The notes beneath the pieces are model-generated. The model was not told the origin of the DNA. It worked only from the letters and a program-made list of their open reading frames with translations, and searched no databases. This document shows, piece by piece, positions 47,930-59,275 of a DNA stretch of 64,000 bases. Every line of letters begins with the position of its first letter. The stretch's first letter is position 1. A program made the translations under genes and the position numbers. The stretch comes from Erwinia mallotivora (GTDB lineage: Bacteria > Pseudomonadota > Gammaproteobacteria > Enterobacterales > Enterobacteriaceae), in NCBI RefSeq assembly GCF_000590885.1, contig NZ_JFHN01000075.1:62001-126000 (forward strand), read 5' to 3'.

Positions 47930-49222
47930 TCACAGATACGGCGACCAGGCAGGAAATTTGACCTGTCCATCGGTTGCCGGAAGACGCGCTTTGAAACGCC
48001 CGTCCGTCGATACCAACTGCAATACAGAACCCATGCCCTGAGTAGAGCTGTAGATTACCATTGTACCGTTTGGTGCGAGGCTTGGCGTTTCATCCAGGAA
48101 CGTGTCCGTTAATTGTTGAACGGCTCCCGTTTCCAGATCCTGTCTGGCGACGTGTTGTGCGCCGCCATTGGTGCTAATCATCACCAGAGATTTTCCATCA
48201 AAGCTGACATCGGCGTCCTGATTCTGAGAACCTTCCCAGGTCAGGCGCTGCGGCGCACCGCCGTTAGCACTGATTTTATAAATTTGCGGACGACCCGCCT
48301 GGTCGGAGGTGTAAGCCAGACTCTGGCTGTCCGGGAACCAGGTAGGTTCAGTACTGTTAAAACGCCCGTCGGTGATCTGATTGATCTGACCTGATGCCAG
48401 GTCCATCACGTAGAGGTTCAGACTGCCGCTTTTGGAGAGGGCAAAAGCCAGCTTGCTACCATCAGGGGAGAAAGATGGCGCGCCATTATGACGAGGGAAT
48501 GAAGCGACCTGCCGGATAGCGCCGTTCGCCAGCGTCTGTACTACCAGCGCAGACTTACCGCTCTCAAAGGTAACGTAAGCCAGTTTGCTGCCATCTTTCG
48601 ACCAGGCTGGCGACATCAGTGGCTGCGGTGAACGATGCACGACGAACTGGTTGTAACCATCATAGTCTGATACGCGCAGTTCATACGGGAACTGGCCGCC
48701 GTTGGTCTGCACCACGTAAGCGATACGGGTACGGAAAGCACCTTTAATGCCGGTCAGCTTCTCAAAGGATTCATCACTGGCGGTATGTGCGGCATAGCGC
48801 AACCACTGTTTGGTCACTTTGTACTGGTTCTGGGCCAGAACGGTGCCGGGATTGCCCGAGGTATCCACCAGCTGGTAAGAAACCAGATAGCTGCCGTCAG
48901 CCCCTGGCTGGACCTGTCCGACTACCACGGCATCAATACCGAGAGCGGTCCAGGCCGCAGGCTGCACTTCAGCGGCTGAAGTCGGCTGTTGTGGCAGACG
49001 CGCCCGATCCAGTGGATTAAATTTTCCGCTGTTACGCAGGTCGGCAGCGATGATACCGCCAATATCTTCTGGTGCAGCGCCAGGGCCATCCCATTTGAAA
49101 GGCAAAACCCCGATAGGACGTGCGGTGTTGACACCCTGGGTAATTTCAATGCGAACTTCTGCCTTCGCCACGGCGACGAACAGCAGTAAGAAACTCAGTG
49201 CTACGCGAAATGCCTGCTTCAT
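47930..49222 (-). CDS. tolB: Tol-Pal system protein TolB
   Basis: A 430-residue periplasmic protein. The signal peptide ([13 protein letters not shown]) precedes the N-terminal [17 protein letters not shown] segment that contacts TolA. An alpha/beta domain and a six-bladed WD40-like propeller follow, with repeated [20 protein letters not shown] and [11 protein letters not shown] blades. It binds Pal and delivers it to division sites. Upstream of pal in the tol operon. Confidence 0.97.
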   Translation of the reverse strand: MKQAFRVALSFLLLFVAVAKAEVRIEITQGVNTARPIGVLPFKWDGPGAAPEDIGGIIAADLRNSGKFNPLDRARLPQQPTSAAEVQPAAWTALGIDAVVVGQVQPGADGSYLVSYQLVDTSGNPGTVLAQNQYKVTKQWLRYAAHTASDESFEKLTGIKGAFRTRIAYVVQTNGGQFPYELRVSDYDGYNQFVVHRSPQPLMSPAWSKDGSKLAYVTFESGKSALVVQTLANGAIRQVASFPRHNGAPSFSPDGSKLAFALSKSGSLNLYVMDLASGQINQITDGRFNSTEPTWFPDSQSLAYTSDQAGRPQIYKISANGGAPQRLTWEGSQNQDADVSFDGKSLVMISTNGGAQHVARQDLETGAVQQLTDTFLDETPSLAPNGTMVIYSSTQGMGSVLQLVSTDGRFKARLPATDGQVKFPAWSPYL

Positions 49223-49342
49223 CTTTTCTCCCTTATCTGAACGTAACGTCCACGATAATTAGCAGTGTTCAACCAACAAATAGTCAATCTGTAGAGTACG
49301 GCATGTTGACCTTAGTTCAACATACCGTTTATTGCCGGATTC

Positions 49343-50602
49343 TTAAGGTTTGAAAACCAGCGTTGCATCTTTAACTGCCTGATAAACTTCAGCACTGGGC
49401 GGCTTTGGCATTCTTGCCATGCGCGCGGCATTAATTGCTGCCTGACAAAGTGCGGCATCGCCACCTGCCGGCGTGGCCGAAATTAACAAACCATCCGGGG
49501 CAAGTTTAATATGCACATCACAGGTTCGGCCTTTGAAGGTCTCAGCGTCATAAAACTTACTCTCAATTGCACCTTTAACCTGCCCCAGGTAGCTGTCAAC
49601 CGCTGCGCCAGATGCACCGGCCTTCTTCTGATTTCCCTGCCCTGCGGCTCCGCCGCCAGCTTTACCTTCTTTCGGCGCATTTTTGCCGGAAGAGAGACCG
49701 CCCAGTAAATCGTCCACGTCGCTACTTTGCTTCGCGGCGTCCGCCGCCGCCTTAGCTTTAGCAGTTGCGGCTGCTTTCGCTTTTGCCGCCGCTTCGGCTT
49801 TCGCTTTTGCGGCAGCTTCAGCTTTTTCTTTCGCTTCAGCTGCGGCCTGTTCCTTAGCCTCTTTAGCTTCCTGGGCGGCCTTTGCTTTCGCGGCCTGAGC
49901 TGCTTTGGCCTGCTCCTCTGCCGCTTTCGCTTTTGCTTCCTGAGCGGCTTTTACTTTAGCGGCTTCTGCTGCGGCCTGTTTCGCCTCTGCCTCAGCCTGT
50001 TTTTTTGCCTCTGCTGCGGCTTTTTTGGCCTCAGCCTGCGCTTTTTTCTGCGCATCGGCTGCGGCTTTCGCCTGAGCATCGGCCTGTGCTTTCGCATCAG
50101 CTTGCGCTTTCGCCTTAGCGTCTGCCTGAGCTTTTAACTGAGCATCCGCCTCTGCCTTCGCGTCGGCTTTTGCTTTTGCCGCTGCGGCCTCAGCCTGCTT
50201 TTGCTGTTCCTCTGCCTGTTTCTGCTGTGCGGCCTGCTCTGCCGCCTGCTCTTTGGCTTCCTGCTGGGCCTGTAAGCGCTCTTTCTCCAGCGCTTTCAAC
50301 CGCTGCTGCTCAGCTGCCTGTTTCTGTTGTAATTCCTCAGCCTGCTGTTGCGCCTGCTTCTGCCGTTGTTGTTCGGCACGCTTGCTGTCGCTCTGCTGGT
50401 TTTGTTGTCGGTTGTACTGCTCGACGACCGCGCCGGGATCGACCATTACGGCATCAATATCGCCACCGCCACCGCCGCTGCTGGCGTCGATGTGTTCGTC
50501 AAACGAGCTCCAGATCAGCAATGCAATCAGGATGATATGCAAAATTACTGAAATGATGATGGCACGCTTTAACTTATCGTTTTGCTCGGCTACCTTCGAC
50601 AC
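49343..50602 (-). CDS. tolA: Tol-Pal system protein TolA
   Basis: A 419-residue protein. One N-terminal span (AIIISVILHIILIALLIW) with the SxxxH motif contacts TolQR. A long Ala/Lys/Glu/Gln-rich helical domain spans roughly residues 75-300 and crosses the periplasm. The globular C-terminal domain (~residues 320-419) includes SYLGQVKGAIESKFYD and CDVHIKLAPDGLL. It transmits inner-membrane energy to TolB-Pal. The repetitive domain makes antisense frames look open; these are artefacts. Confidence 0.96.
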   Translation of the reverse strand: MSKVAEQNDKLKRAIIISVILHIILIALLIWSSFDEHIDASSGGGGGDIDAVMVDPGAVVEQYNRQQNQQSDSKRAEQQRQKQAQQQAEELQQKQAAEQQRLKALEKERLQAQQEAKEQAAEQAAQQKQAEEQQKQAEAAAAKAKADAKAEADAQLKAQADAKAKAQADAKAQADAQAKAAADAQKKAQAEAKKAAAEAKKQAEAEAKQAAAEAAKVKAAQEAKAKAAEEQAKAAQAAKAKAAQEAKEAKEQAAAEAKEKAEAAAKAKAEAAAKAKAAATAKAKAAADAAKQSSDVDDLLGGLSSGKNAPKEGKAGGGAAGQGNQKKAGASGAAVDSYLGQVKGAIESKFYDAETFKGRTCDVHIKLAPDGLLISATPAGGDAALCQAAINAARMARMPKPPSAEVYQAVKDATLVFKP

Positions 50603-50631
50603 TCTCGGTTCCCAAAAACGGTTCGAAAAAT

Positions 50632-51060
50632 TTAAATTGGCTGCGTCATTAAACCGACAGACTTCACACCTGCCTGATGCAGCAGGTTCAGCGCCTTAAT
50701 GATCTCATCGTAAGGCACATCTTTCGCACCACCGATCAGGAATACCGTCTTAGGATTCGCCTCAATTCGGCGCTGCGCTTCAGCAACAACCTGCTCTGGC
50801 GGCAACTGCGACATTCGATCATGATCAACCACCAGGCTGTACTGCCCCACGCCTGCCACTTCAACGATCACCGGAGGGTTATCATCGCTGGAGACGGTTT
50901 TTGAATCCGTTGCGTCCGGCAGATCCACTTCCACGCTCTGGGTGATAATCGGCGCTGTTGCCATAAAAATCAGCAGCAGCACCAGCAGCACATCCAGTAA
51001 GGGAACGATATTGATTTCTGACTTCAGTTCGCGGCGACCGCGACCACGTTTTCTGGCCAT
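50632..51060 (-). CDS. tolR: Tol-Pal system protein TolR
   Basis: A 142-residue ExbD-family protein with one N-terminal span (INIVPLLDVLLVLLLIFM) bearing the essential aspartate that carries protons with TolQ. The periplasmic domain follows (VIVEVAGVGQYSLV... VFLIGGAKDVPYDEI). Eight bases downstream of tolQ. Confidence 0.97.
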   Translation of the reverse strand: MARKRGRGRRELKSEINIVPLLDVLLVLLLIFMATAPIITQSVEVDLPDATDSKTVSSDDNPPVIVEVAGVGQYSLVVDHDRMSQLPPEQVVAEAQRRIEANPKTVFLIGGAKDVPYDEIIKALNLLHQAGVKSVGLMTQPI

Positions 51061-51068
51061 GCTGCCCC

Positions 51069-52153
<1,085 letters not shown>

Positions 52154-52623
52154 TCTACATCCCGGCAATGCTTTTAAACGTTGCTACTATACGCAAGAGA
52201 ATACGCCTTTGGAATGGATTGCCAGACGTGGAAGTAAATAATTATCGTTTGGTAACAATAATGATCACTTACGGATAATTCTTAAACATTTCCTGACCGG
52301 AGAAGAACAAATCTGCAAGGAAATCCAGCTCAGCTATCGCCTCATTCCAACGCCTGAACATTTATCGTCAGGTTAACAGCAGCCAAAGAGCACAGAGCAC
52401 AGAGCACAGAGCACAGAGCACAGAGCACAGCACAGCACAGCACTCAGCATATCGTTCGCCCCTCTGCATAACTTTTCTGATCTCCGGTATTACACCCGCA
52501 GGCAAACTGCTCAGCAGAAGATTGGTAACAACTGAAAACCGTTCACCCTTAAGCGTTTTTTTAAAGAAATCTACCCTGCATTGCTGTAGATACAACAAAT
52601 CATCATTAACCAGAGATAGCATT
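52154..52623. other. Divergent promoter region with short tandem repeats
   Basis: Lies between ybgC and the inserted gene at 52624. Contains the heptamer/pentamer repeat tract at 52387-52443. No remnant of ybgE is recognisable. Confidence 0.6.
52387..52443. repeat. Tandem repeat (AGAGCAC)6(AGCAC)3
   Basis: Six perfect 7-bp units followed by three 5-bp units that are the same motif shortened by AG, 57 bp in all. It lies 181 bp upstream of the effector-like gene. Slippage would change the promoter distance. Confidence 0.93.
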
Positions 52624-53499
52624 ATGGAAATACGGGGCAGCAGGGTAAACGCACATATCAGCTTATCGGAAATAGACAGGATCCAGAAGGCAACAAATAA
52701 AAATGACGTACCCAGCCTGTGGGGAAAAATCAAAGACTGGTTTTGTGGCACAAAAACGGAAAAAGCTAAAATATGTCTTTATGAGATCTATAACGAGGCT
52801 ACCGACAATAAACAAAAATTAAACGCATTTTTCACACTCATCAATCTGGTTTCACCAGCTTATAAAAACAGATTCAAATTTAGCTTAGATGATAATTCGA
52901 TAAAAATTAAAATTGATGATGTGGATGGAAGTGAACGTGAAATTGAACTGCCTGAAGATCAACACGGTCTTTTGGATTCGATTAATGAGCGTTTTGGTCA
53001 CTATTCCAGCGAAGAAAGCATCAGGGGGTTGAAACAGGATATAAACAGGGCGGACTATAAGTTTTCATTTTACGATAAGGAATATGATTTTGATCACCGG
53101 GACAAGAGCAAATATCAAGAGCTGTATAATCTGGAATCTAAAGAGCAACTAATTAACGAATTAACTCTCGGCGATCATCAGAAAAAATATCTTGGCATTC
53201 TGGCATCCCAGGCGTTACCCCTGGCTATGTTGAGTTTAAGATCAGATTACAGAACGCTTGGTAGTAAACATGATTTGTCGTTTTCTGTCACAACCTTTGC
53301 GATAAAAAACAGCCTGCATTATGACAAGCATCTGAAAATAGATATGCAGTTCTCAAATAAGATACCCGAGGTTATGCGCGAATTTGATGAGTCACAAGGT
53401 CTGTATCCTGAAGTGAAGTGCACTGCATCATTTCTGATCAATTCTGAGAAAACCTGCCTTCTGTCATGCGAATGGCAAGGGATCGGCGATCGCATTTAA
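52624..53499 (+). CDS. Putative type III secretion effector with STE-like N-terminal signal
   Basis: A 291-residue, AT-rich, soluble protein. Residues 33-52 (WGKIKDWFCGTKTEKAKICL) closely resemble the conserved WEK(I/M)xxFF translocation signal region of Salmonella SPI-2 effectors such as SlrP, SspH and SifA (WEKMKEFFCSTHQTEALEC in SlrP-type proteins, from memory). The following ~90 residues, including SLDDNSIKIKIDDVDG, parallel the rest of that N-terminal domain. The C-terminal half (~residues 150-291) is unrecognised, so no activity is proposed. ATG 52624 is preferred over TTG 52522 by position of the motif. It occupies the place of ybgE between ybgC and cydX, on the opposite strand, and no secretion-system gene is in the window. 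Confidence 0.6.
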   Translation: MEIRGSRVNAHISLSEIDRIQKATNKNDVPSLWGKIKDWFCGTKTEKAKICLYEIYNEATDNKQKLNAFFTLINLVSPAYKNRFKFSLDDNSIKIKIDDVDGSEREIELPEDQHGLLDSINERFGHYSSEESIRGLKQDINRADYKFSFYDKEYDFDHRDKSKYQELYNLESKEQLINELTLGDHQKKYLGILASQALPLAMLSLRSDYRTLGSKHDLSFSVTTFAIKNSLHYDKHLKIDMQFSNKIPEVMREFDESQGLYPEVKCTASFLINSEKTCLLSCEWQGIGDRI

Positions 53500-53590
53500 G
53501 ACACTGTTTTAAAATAAGAGAGTTTGCAACAACACGGCTCCTTGTTATTGCTCCTCTCGTACAGGCTTCAGACCCCAGCTTAAAATATTA

Positions 53591-53616
53591 ACGGATCGGT
53601 TGCCCGATCCGTTTTC
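53591..53616. terminator. Terminator between the effector-like gene and cydX
   Basis: Nine-bp stem ACGGATCGG/CCGATCCGT with a four-base loop and a T-rich tail on the plus strand. Both flanking genes converge here. Confidence 0.8.
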
Positions 53617-53636
53617 TCGCGTTATGAACACTATCT

Positions 53637-53732
53637 TTATGAAGACTTATCCAGATGCTCAATCGCCAGTGCGGTAATAACACCAATTGCACAGGCCAGC
53701 AACGTGCCGAGGATCCAGGCAAAATACCACAT
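53637..53732 (-). CDS. cydX: Cytochrome bd-I oxidase small subunit CydX
   Basis: A 31-residue single-span subunit, MWYFAWILGTLLACAIGV..., nearly identical to E. coli CydX over the membrane part. CydX stabilises the hemes of cytochrome bd-I. The C-terminus (EHLDKSS) is about six residues shorter than in E. coli. GAGGAG precedes the ATG, and only 14 bases separate it from the cydB stop, so it is the last gene of cydABX. Confidence 0.95.
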   Translation of the reverse strand: MWYFAWILGTLLACAIGVITALAIEHLDKSS

Positions 53733-53746
53733 AGTCAGCTCCTCAA

Positions 53747-54886
53747 TCAGTAGAGAGAATGGGTGTTGGCTTCAATTTGTTCTTTGGTCAGACGACCGAA
53801 CATTTTGTAGTAACACCAGGTTGTATACGCCAGGATGATCGGCACAAATATTATCGCCGCCACGGTCATAATTTTCAGCGTCAGGAAGCTGGAAGTCGCA
53901 TCCCACATGGTCAGGCTGATATCCGGCACCGTACTGGATGGCATAATGAACGGAAACATCGCCACACCCGCTGTCAGGATCACGCAGGCCAGAGTCAGGG
54001 AAGAGAAAACAAATGCCCAGGCTCCTTTCTCAAAGCGTGAACAAAGCACCGTCAGCAACGGCAGCACCACACCCAGTGCCGGAATAACCCACAGCAGAGG
54101 AATCTGCCGGAAATTAATCAGCCAGGCCCCGGCTTCGCGAGTGACGTGCTTGTTCAGTGGATCTGACGCAGCATTATGGTCGAGCGTGGAAGTCAGCAGG
54201 TATCCGTCGATACCATACATCACCCAGATGCCCGCCAGTACAAAACAGACCATCATAATCAGCGCCGAAATCTGTGCCGCGGCACGGGAACGAAGATGAA
54301 GTTCGCCAACGGTGCGCATCTGCAAATAGGTCGCTCCCTGCGTCAGGATCATCGTGAGGCTGACAAACCCCGCGAGCAGTGCAAAAGGATTGAGTAACTG
54401 AAAGAAGCTGCCGGTATAGAACAGACGCAGATACTGGTCGGCGTGGAAAGGCACACCCTGTAACAGATTGCCAAAAGCCACGCCAATCACCAGTGGCGGC
54501 ACAAAGCTGCCGATAAAAATGCCCCAGTCCCACATACCACGCCAGCGCATATCCTCAATTTTCGAACGATAGTCAAAACCGACAGGGCGGAAAAAGAGCG
54601 AGGCCAGCACGAGGATCATCGCCACATAAAAGCCAGAAAAAGCGGCGGCGTAGACCATTGGCCAGGCGGCAAATAAGGCACCGCCAGCGGTAATAAGCCA
54701 CACCTGATTGCCGTCCCAGTGTGGCGCGATGCTGTTGATCATCACGCGGCGTTCGCTGTCGGTCCGACCCAGAATCCGGCTCAGCATCCCCACGCCCATA
54801 TCAAAGCCGTCAGCCACAGCAAAGCCAATCAGCAGGACGCCTACCAGCACCCACCAGACGAAGCGTAACAGTTCATAAGTGATCAT
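53747..54886 (-). CDS. cydB: Cytochrome bd-I ubiquinol oxidase subunit II CydB
   Basis: A 379-residue inner-membrane subunit with about nine spans, lacking heme ligands of its own but needed for the bd oxidase, which reduces oxygen to water with ubiquinol at low oxygen tension. Characteristic segments are RFVWWVLVGVLLIGFAVADGFDMGVG at the start of TM1 (aspartate of the proton channel region) and APHWDGNQVWLITAGG. Fifteen bases after cydA. Confidence 0.97.
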   Translation of the reverse strand: MITYELLRFVWWVLVGVLLIGFAVADGFDMGVGMLSRILGRTDSERRVMINSIAPHWDGNQVWLITAGGALFAAWPMVYAAAFSGFYVAMILVLASLFFRPVGFDYRSKIEDMRWRGMWDWGIFIGSFVPPLVIGVAFGNLLQGVPFHADQYLRLFYTGSFFQLLNPFALLAGFVSLTMILTQGATYLQMRTVGELHLRSRAAAQISALIMMVCFVLAGIWVMYGIDGYLLTSTLDHNAASDPLNKHVTREAGAWLINFRQIPLLWVIPALGVVLPLLTVLCSRFEKGAWAFVFSSLTLACVILTAGVAMFPFIMPSSTVPDISLTMWDATSSFLTLKIMTVAAIIFVPIILAYTTWCYYKMFGRLTKEQIEANTHSLY

Positions 54887-54901
54887 TTTCAGGTTCCTTT
54901 C

Positions 54902-56470
54902 TCAGCGTGCCGGTTGGCTGGCGATATCAGACTGTTCAAAGTGATAACGACCGGTTTTCAGGCTGCTGGGTCCCAGCCGGGCAAATTTGAACATCAGATA
55001 CATTTCCGCAATCAGGAACAGCGTGTAGAGGCCGCATATCAGCGCCATTGAGAACAAAAGATCGCCCACGGTCAGTGAGGAGTTTGCCACAGCAGTTGGC
55101 AGCACCTCACCAATCGCCCAGGGCTGACGGCCATATTCAGCCACAAACCAGCCTGCCTCCACCGCAATCCACGGCAGCGGAATGCCATACAGCGCGCATT
55201 TAAGCAGGAAACGATTTTTGCCAATGCGGTTGCGAATCACCGTCCAGAAAGAACACGCGATAATCAGCAGCATCAGACCACCGGCCGCCACCATGATGCG
55301 GAAAGAGAAATAGAGCGGTGCCACACGTGGCACTGAGTCTTTTGTTGCCTGACGAATTTGCGCCTCACTGGCATCGGCGACATTGGGCGTGTAGCGTTTC
55401 AGCAGCAAGCCATAACCCAGATCTTTTTTCGTCTCGTTGAAAGCCACGCGTACGGCGGGATCTTCAGAACCAGAACGCAACTCTTCAAGCAGCTGCCAGG
55501 CTTTCATCCCGTTACGAATGCGTACTTCATGCTCAGTCATCAGCTCTTTCAGACCGGTCACTGGTTTATCAACAGAACGGGTGGCAATCAATCCCAGCAG
55601 CCAGGGGATCTGTACAGCGTAATGATTTTGCTGACGATCCTGATCCGGAATGCCAAACAGGGTAAATGCCGCCGGTGCAGGCTGCGTTTCCCATTCAGCC
55701 TCAATAGCTGCCAGTTTGGTTTTTTGTACGTCGCCCATTTCATAGCCGGATTCATCACCCAACACGATAACCGACAGCACTGCCGCCATGCCAAAGCTTG
55801 CCGCAATAGCAAAAGAGCGTTTGGCAAAAGCCACATCGCGCCCACGCAGCAGATAATAAGCACTGATGCCAAGAATAAACATCGCACCGGTGGTGTACCC
55901 CGCCGCAACGGTATGGACAAATTTAACCTGAGCAACCGGGTTGAAGATCAGTTCGGAGAAGCTGACCATTTCCATACGCATCGTTTCAAAATTGAATTCC
56001 GATGCTACCGGATTTTGCATCCAGCCATTGGCAACCAGGATCCATAACGCGGAGAGATTAGACCCGAGAGCAACCAGCCAGGTCACAGCCAGGTGCTGGA
56101 CCTTACTCAGCCGGTCCCAACCAAAAAAGAACAGGCCGACAAAAGTGGATTCGAGGAAAAAAGCCATCAGACCTTCAATGGCCAGCGGGGCACCAAAAAT
56201 ATCACCAACGTAATGTGAGTAATATGACCAGTTGGTGCCAAACTGAAACTCCATAGTCAGCCCGGTTGCCACACCCAGCGCAAAGTTAATACCAAATAAC
56301 TTGCCCCAGAATTTAGTCATATCTTTGTAGATTTGTTTGCCGGACAGCACGTACACCGTTTCCATGATCGCCAGTAAAAACGCCATGCCCAGCGTTAACG
56401 GGACAAACAGGAAATGATACATAGCCGTCAGAGCAAACTGTAAGCGCGACAGTTCGACGATATCAAACAT
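54902..56470 (-). CDS. cydA: Cytochrome bd-I ubiquinol oxidase subunit I CydA
   Basis: A 522-residue subunit carrying hemes b558, b595 and d. Heme ligand His19 is in LTAMYHFLF, a second histidine in [11 protein letters not shown], and the quinol/oxygen region has [16 protein letters not shown]. The Q-loop lies between residues ~250 and 380. ATG 56470, with AAGGAG upstream, gives [11 protein letters not shown] and the E. coli length; the frame stays open 34 codons further upstream, but no ribosome-binding site supports that start. First gene of cydABX. Confidence 0.97.
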   Translation of the reverse strand: MFDIVELSRLQFALTAMYHFLFVPLTLGMAFLLAIMETVYVLSGKQIYKDMTKFWGKLFGINFALGVATGLTMEFQFGTNWSYYSHYVGDIFGAPLAIEGLMAFFLESTFVGLFFFGWDRLSKVQHLAVTWLVALGSNLSALWILVANGWMQNPVASEFNFETMRMEMVSFSELIFNPVAQVKFVHTVAAGYTTGAMFILGISAYYLLRGRDVAFAKRSFAIAASFGMAAVLSVIVLGDESGYEMGDVQKTKLAAIEAEWETQPAPAAFTLFGIPDQDRQQNHYAVQIPWLLGLIATRSVDKPVTGLKELMTEHEVRIRNGMKAWQLLEELRSGSEDPAVRVAFNETKKDLGYGLLLKRYTPNVADASEAQIRQATKDSVPRVAPLYFSFRIMVAAGGLMLLIIACSFWTVIRNRIGKNRFLLKCALYGIPLPWIAVEAGWFVAEYGRQPWAIGEVLPTAVANSSLTVGDLLFSMALICGLYTLFLIAEMYLMFKFARLGPSSLKTGRYHFEQSDIASQPAR

Positions 56471-56830
56471 CTTGACTCCTTGCTCCTCGCCTGAGGGAGA
56501 TAACACAGTGCCATAGCCCATCAGGCCTGCACCGGTCAGTACCAGTAATTTTAAGAAGAAAAATCCTGTCATGGCATTAAGGAAATGAAATTTGATATCA
56601 CCTTAATAACCAAAATTTAACAAAACAAATCAAAATCACAGTGGAAATTGCAGCTGTGGCCCACACGATAATCCTCTCTTTATAAACGAGAGTCCGTGAC
56701 GGATAAACTATTTTATCAAATCATATGAATTTATTATTAATGCGCTGAAAGCCATTTTTTGATGCGGAACAATTTAATCGAAAAACCAATTTTTAATCCA
56801 GCAATAACAATTGATTTAGCTCTGTTTTTC

Positions 56831-56844
56831 TTGATCCTGATTAA
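56831..56844. promoter_or_regulatory. Candidate FNR box upstream of cydA
   Basis: TTGATCCTGATTAA differs from the FNR consensus TTGAT-N4-ATCAA by one base. In E. coli FNR and ArcA control cydAB. It lies ~360 bp upstream of the start. Confidence 0.4.
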
Positions 56845-57080
56845 TGTCGGAAAGCGGTTAAATGTGCTTTGGAAATGGCAATGTTAAATAATTATATTTA
56901 AAAATCAGAAATACACTCATTTGAATAACAATGACATAATATTTTTAACCATGCTTTTATTTAAGCAGCAATGCGCATTACGGATTCATGCGCAACGGCA
57001 GCGTTAATCCGCCAGTCACGCTACAAAAGCGTAGTCCGATTTTCATATTTTGCCTGATAGCGGATTTTATCGCCGCAAGA

Positions 57081-57110
57081 GAAAAAAAAGGCCACCCGAA
57101 GGTGGCCTGA
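57081..57110 (-). terminator. Terminator after sucD
   Basis: Minus strand: AGGCCACC and GGTGGCCT pair around a TTCG loop and run into eight T. It ends the sdh-suc transcript. Confidence 0.93.
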
Positions 57111-57127
57111 GGTATCCATCCAGGTAA

Positions 57128-58003
57128 TCAGTTCGGTGCAAGAACCGCTTTCACCGCATCACCGATATCGGCAAGGCTACGCACAGTTTTGACGCCAGCC
57201 GCCTCCAGAGCAGCAAACTTCTCATCTGCCGTACCTTTACCGCCGGCAATAATGGCTCCGGCGTGACCCATACGCTTGCCTTTTGGCGCAGTGACGCCCG
57301 CGATATAACCGACCACTGGCTTGGTAACATGCTCTTTGATAAAGGCTGCGGCTTCTTCTTCTGCACTCCCGCCGATTTCACCGATCATGACAATCGCTTC
57401 GGTTTGCGGATCGTCCTGGAACAGTTTCAGAATGTCGATGAAGTTAGACCCCGGAATCGGGTCACCGCCAATCCCGACACAGGTGGACTGACCATAGCCA
57501 ATATCGGTGGTCTGCTTAACCGCTTCATAAGTCAGCGTACCGGAGCGGGAAACAATGCCGACGCGACCTGGCTTATGAATATGGCCCGGCATGATACCGA
57601 TTTTGCAGGCACCAGGCGTGATCACGCCCGGACAGTTTGGACCAATCATCCGCACGCCAGCTTCATCCAGTTTCACTTTCACCGTCAGCATATCCAGCGT
57701 CGGGATGCCTTCGGTGATGGTGATGATCAGTTTGATGCCCGCATCGATTGCTTCCAGGATACCGTCTTTACAAAACGGCGCAGGAACGTAGATTACTGAA
57801 GCCGTAGCGCCAGTGGCTTCGACAGCCTCACGCACGGTATTAAATACCGGCAGACCGAGATGCTCGGTGCCGCCTTTACCCGGCGTCACGCCACCGACCA
57901 GCTGTGTGCCGTAAGCCAGCGCCTGTTCTGAGTGAAAAGTGCCCTGTCCACCGGTGAAGCCCTGGCAGATTACTTTGGTGTTTTTATCGATCAAAATGGA
58001 CAT
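57128..58003 (-). CDS. sucD: Succinyl-CoA synthetase alpha subunit SucD
   Basis: A 291-residue subunit that binds CoA and forms the phosphohistidine intermediate. The N-terminal CoA-binding Rossmann region is [15 protein letters not shown], and the phosphorylated histidine is in [12 protein letters not shown]. With SucC it makes succinate and ATP from succinyl-CoA. The start overlaps the sucC stop by one base. Confidence 0.98.
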   Translation of the reverse strand: MSILIDKNTKVICQGFTGGQGTFHSEQALAYGTQLVGGVTPGKGGTEHLGLPVFNTVREAVEATGATASVIYVPAPFCKDGILEAIDAGIKLIITITEGIPTLDMLTVKVKLDEAGVRMIGPNCPGVITPGACKIGIMPGHIHKPGRVGIVSRSGTLTYEAVKQTTDIGYGQSTCVGIGGDPIPGSNFIDILKLFQDDPQTEAIVMIGEIGGSAEEEAAAFIKEHVTKPVVGYIAGVTAPKGKRMGHAGAIIAGGKGTADEKFAALEAAGVKTVRSLADIGDAVKAVLAPN

Positions 58004-59169
58004 TATTTCCCCTCCGCTGCGGCAACAACGCGCTGCGCCGCGTCGCTCAGGCTGGTTGCTGCAATAATATTCAGCCCGCTGTCTGCCAGTTTTTTGGCAC
58101 CCAGCTCGGCGTTGTTTCCTTCCAGACGCACCACCACCGGCACATTGACACCGACTTCAGCGACTGCACCAATGATGCCATCTGCGATCAGATCGCAGCG
58201 CACGATGCCGCCAAAGATGTTAACAAACACCGCTTTCACCGCATCATCAGACAGGATGATTTTAAAGGCTTCGGTAACACGCTCTTTGGTTGCACCGCCG
58301 CCAACATCGAGGAAGTTAGCGGGCTGGCCGCCGCTCAGTTTAACGATGTCCATCGTGCCCATCGCCAGACCTGCGCCGTTAACCATACAGCCAATGTTGC
58401 CTTCCAGCGCCACGTAGTTCAGTTCCCATTGCGCAGCATGTGCTTCACGGGAGTCTTCCTGGCTTGGATCGCGCATTTCGCGCAGTTCAGGCTGACGGAA
58501 CAGGGCATTGCCATCGGCGCCCAGTTTGCCATCCAGGCAGATCAGGTCACCCTGTTTGGTGATCACCAGCGGGTTGATCTCGACCAGCGCCAGATCGCGC
58601 TCAAGGAACATGGTTGCCAGCCCCATAAAGATTTTGGTGAACTGACCAACCTGCTTACCGCTCAGACCCAGTTTGAACGCCAGTTCACGTCCCTGATAAG
58701 GCTGAGGACCGGCCAGCGGGTCAAGCGCCATCTTGTGGATAAGATGCGGGGTTTCTTCCGCCACTTTTTCAATTTCCACACCGCCTTCGGTTGAAGCCAT
58801 GAACACCACGCGACGGGTTCCACGGTCAACCACTGCGCCCAGGTACAGCTCCTGGTCAATATCAGTCGCCGCTTCGACCAGAATCTGGTTAACCGGCTGG
58901 CCGTTGGCGTCGGTCTGGTAAGTCGTCAGGCGTTTACCCAGCCAGTGTTCAGCAAAAGCACGGATCTCTTCCTTGCTTTTGACCACTTTCACGCCGCCCG
59001 CTTTACCACGGCCTCCGGCATGAACCTGACATTTCACTACCCACGGACCGGCCCCAATTTTGGAGGCGGCTTCTTCTGCTTCACGTGGCGTGGTGCAGGC
59101 ATAACCGGTTGGTGCCGGTAAACCATACCGTGCAAACAACTGTTTTGCCTGATATTCGTGTAAGTTCAT
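58003..59169 (-). CDS. sucC: Succinyl-CoA synthetase beta subunit SucC
   Basis: A 388-residue ATP-grasp subunit. The N-terminus [18 protein letters not shown] is invariant, the ATP-binding loop is [16 protein letters not shown], and the [18 protein letters not shown] segment contacts the phosphohistidine. ATG 59169 fits the exact family length. Part of sucABCD. Confidence 0.98.
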   Translation of the reverse strand: MNLHEYQAKQLFARYGLPAPTGYACTTPREAEEAASKIGAGPWVVKCQVHAGGRGKAGGVKVVKSKEEIRAFAEHWLGKRLTTYQTDANGQPVNQILVEAATDIDQELYLGAVVDRGTRRVVFMASTEGGVEIEKVAEETPHLIHKMALDPLAGPQPYQGRELAFKLGLSGKQVGQFTKIFMGLATMFLERDLALVEINPLVITKQGDLICLDGKLGADGNALFRQPELREMRDPSQEDSREAHAAQWELNYVALEGNIGCMVNGAGLAMGTMDIVKLSGGQPANFLDVGGGATKERVTEAFKIILSDDAVKAVFVNIFGGIVRCDLIADGIIGAVAEVGVNVPVVVRLEGNNAELGAKKLADSGLNIIAATSLSDAAQRVVAAAEGK

Positions 59170-59275
59170 GATGATAATCCACTCAGGTCGGAAAAGACTC
59201 AGCCGCATCCGGCAGGTTGCCGGCATGTCGGCCATACACAGGGAAAGGTGCGGCGAGCTGGCCGCACCGGACCAG

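Larger units (their letters stand above)
56471..57127. other. cydA promoter region
   Basis: About 650 AT-rich bases between sucD and cydA. It holds the sucD terminator, an FNR-like site at 56831-56844 and two GTTAAAT elements (56857, 56883) reminiscent of ArcA half-sites. The E. coli mng genes are absent. Confidence 0.6.

Noticed and set aside
49683-50699. Several open plus-strand frames opposite tolA
   Set aside because: They arise from the repetitive Ala/Lys/Glu codons of the TolA helical domain and encode Cys/Phe/Leu-rich nonsense.
56471-56572. 34-codon in-frame N-terminal extension of cydA with a hydrophobic stretch
   Set aside because: No ribosome-binding site at its start, and the downstream ATG has AAGGAG and the conserved N-terminus.
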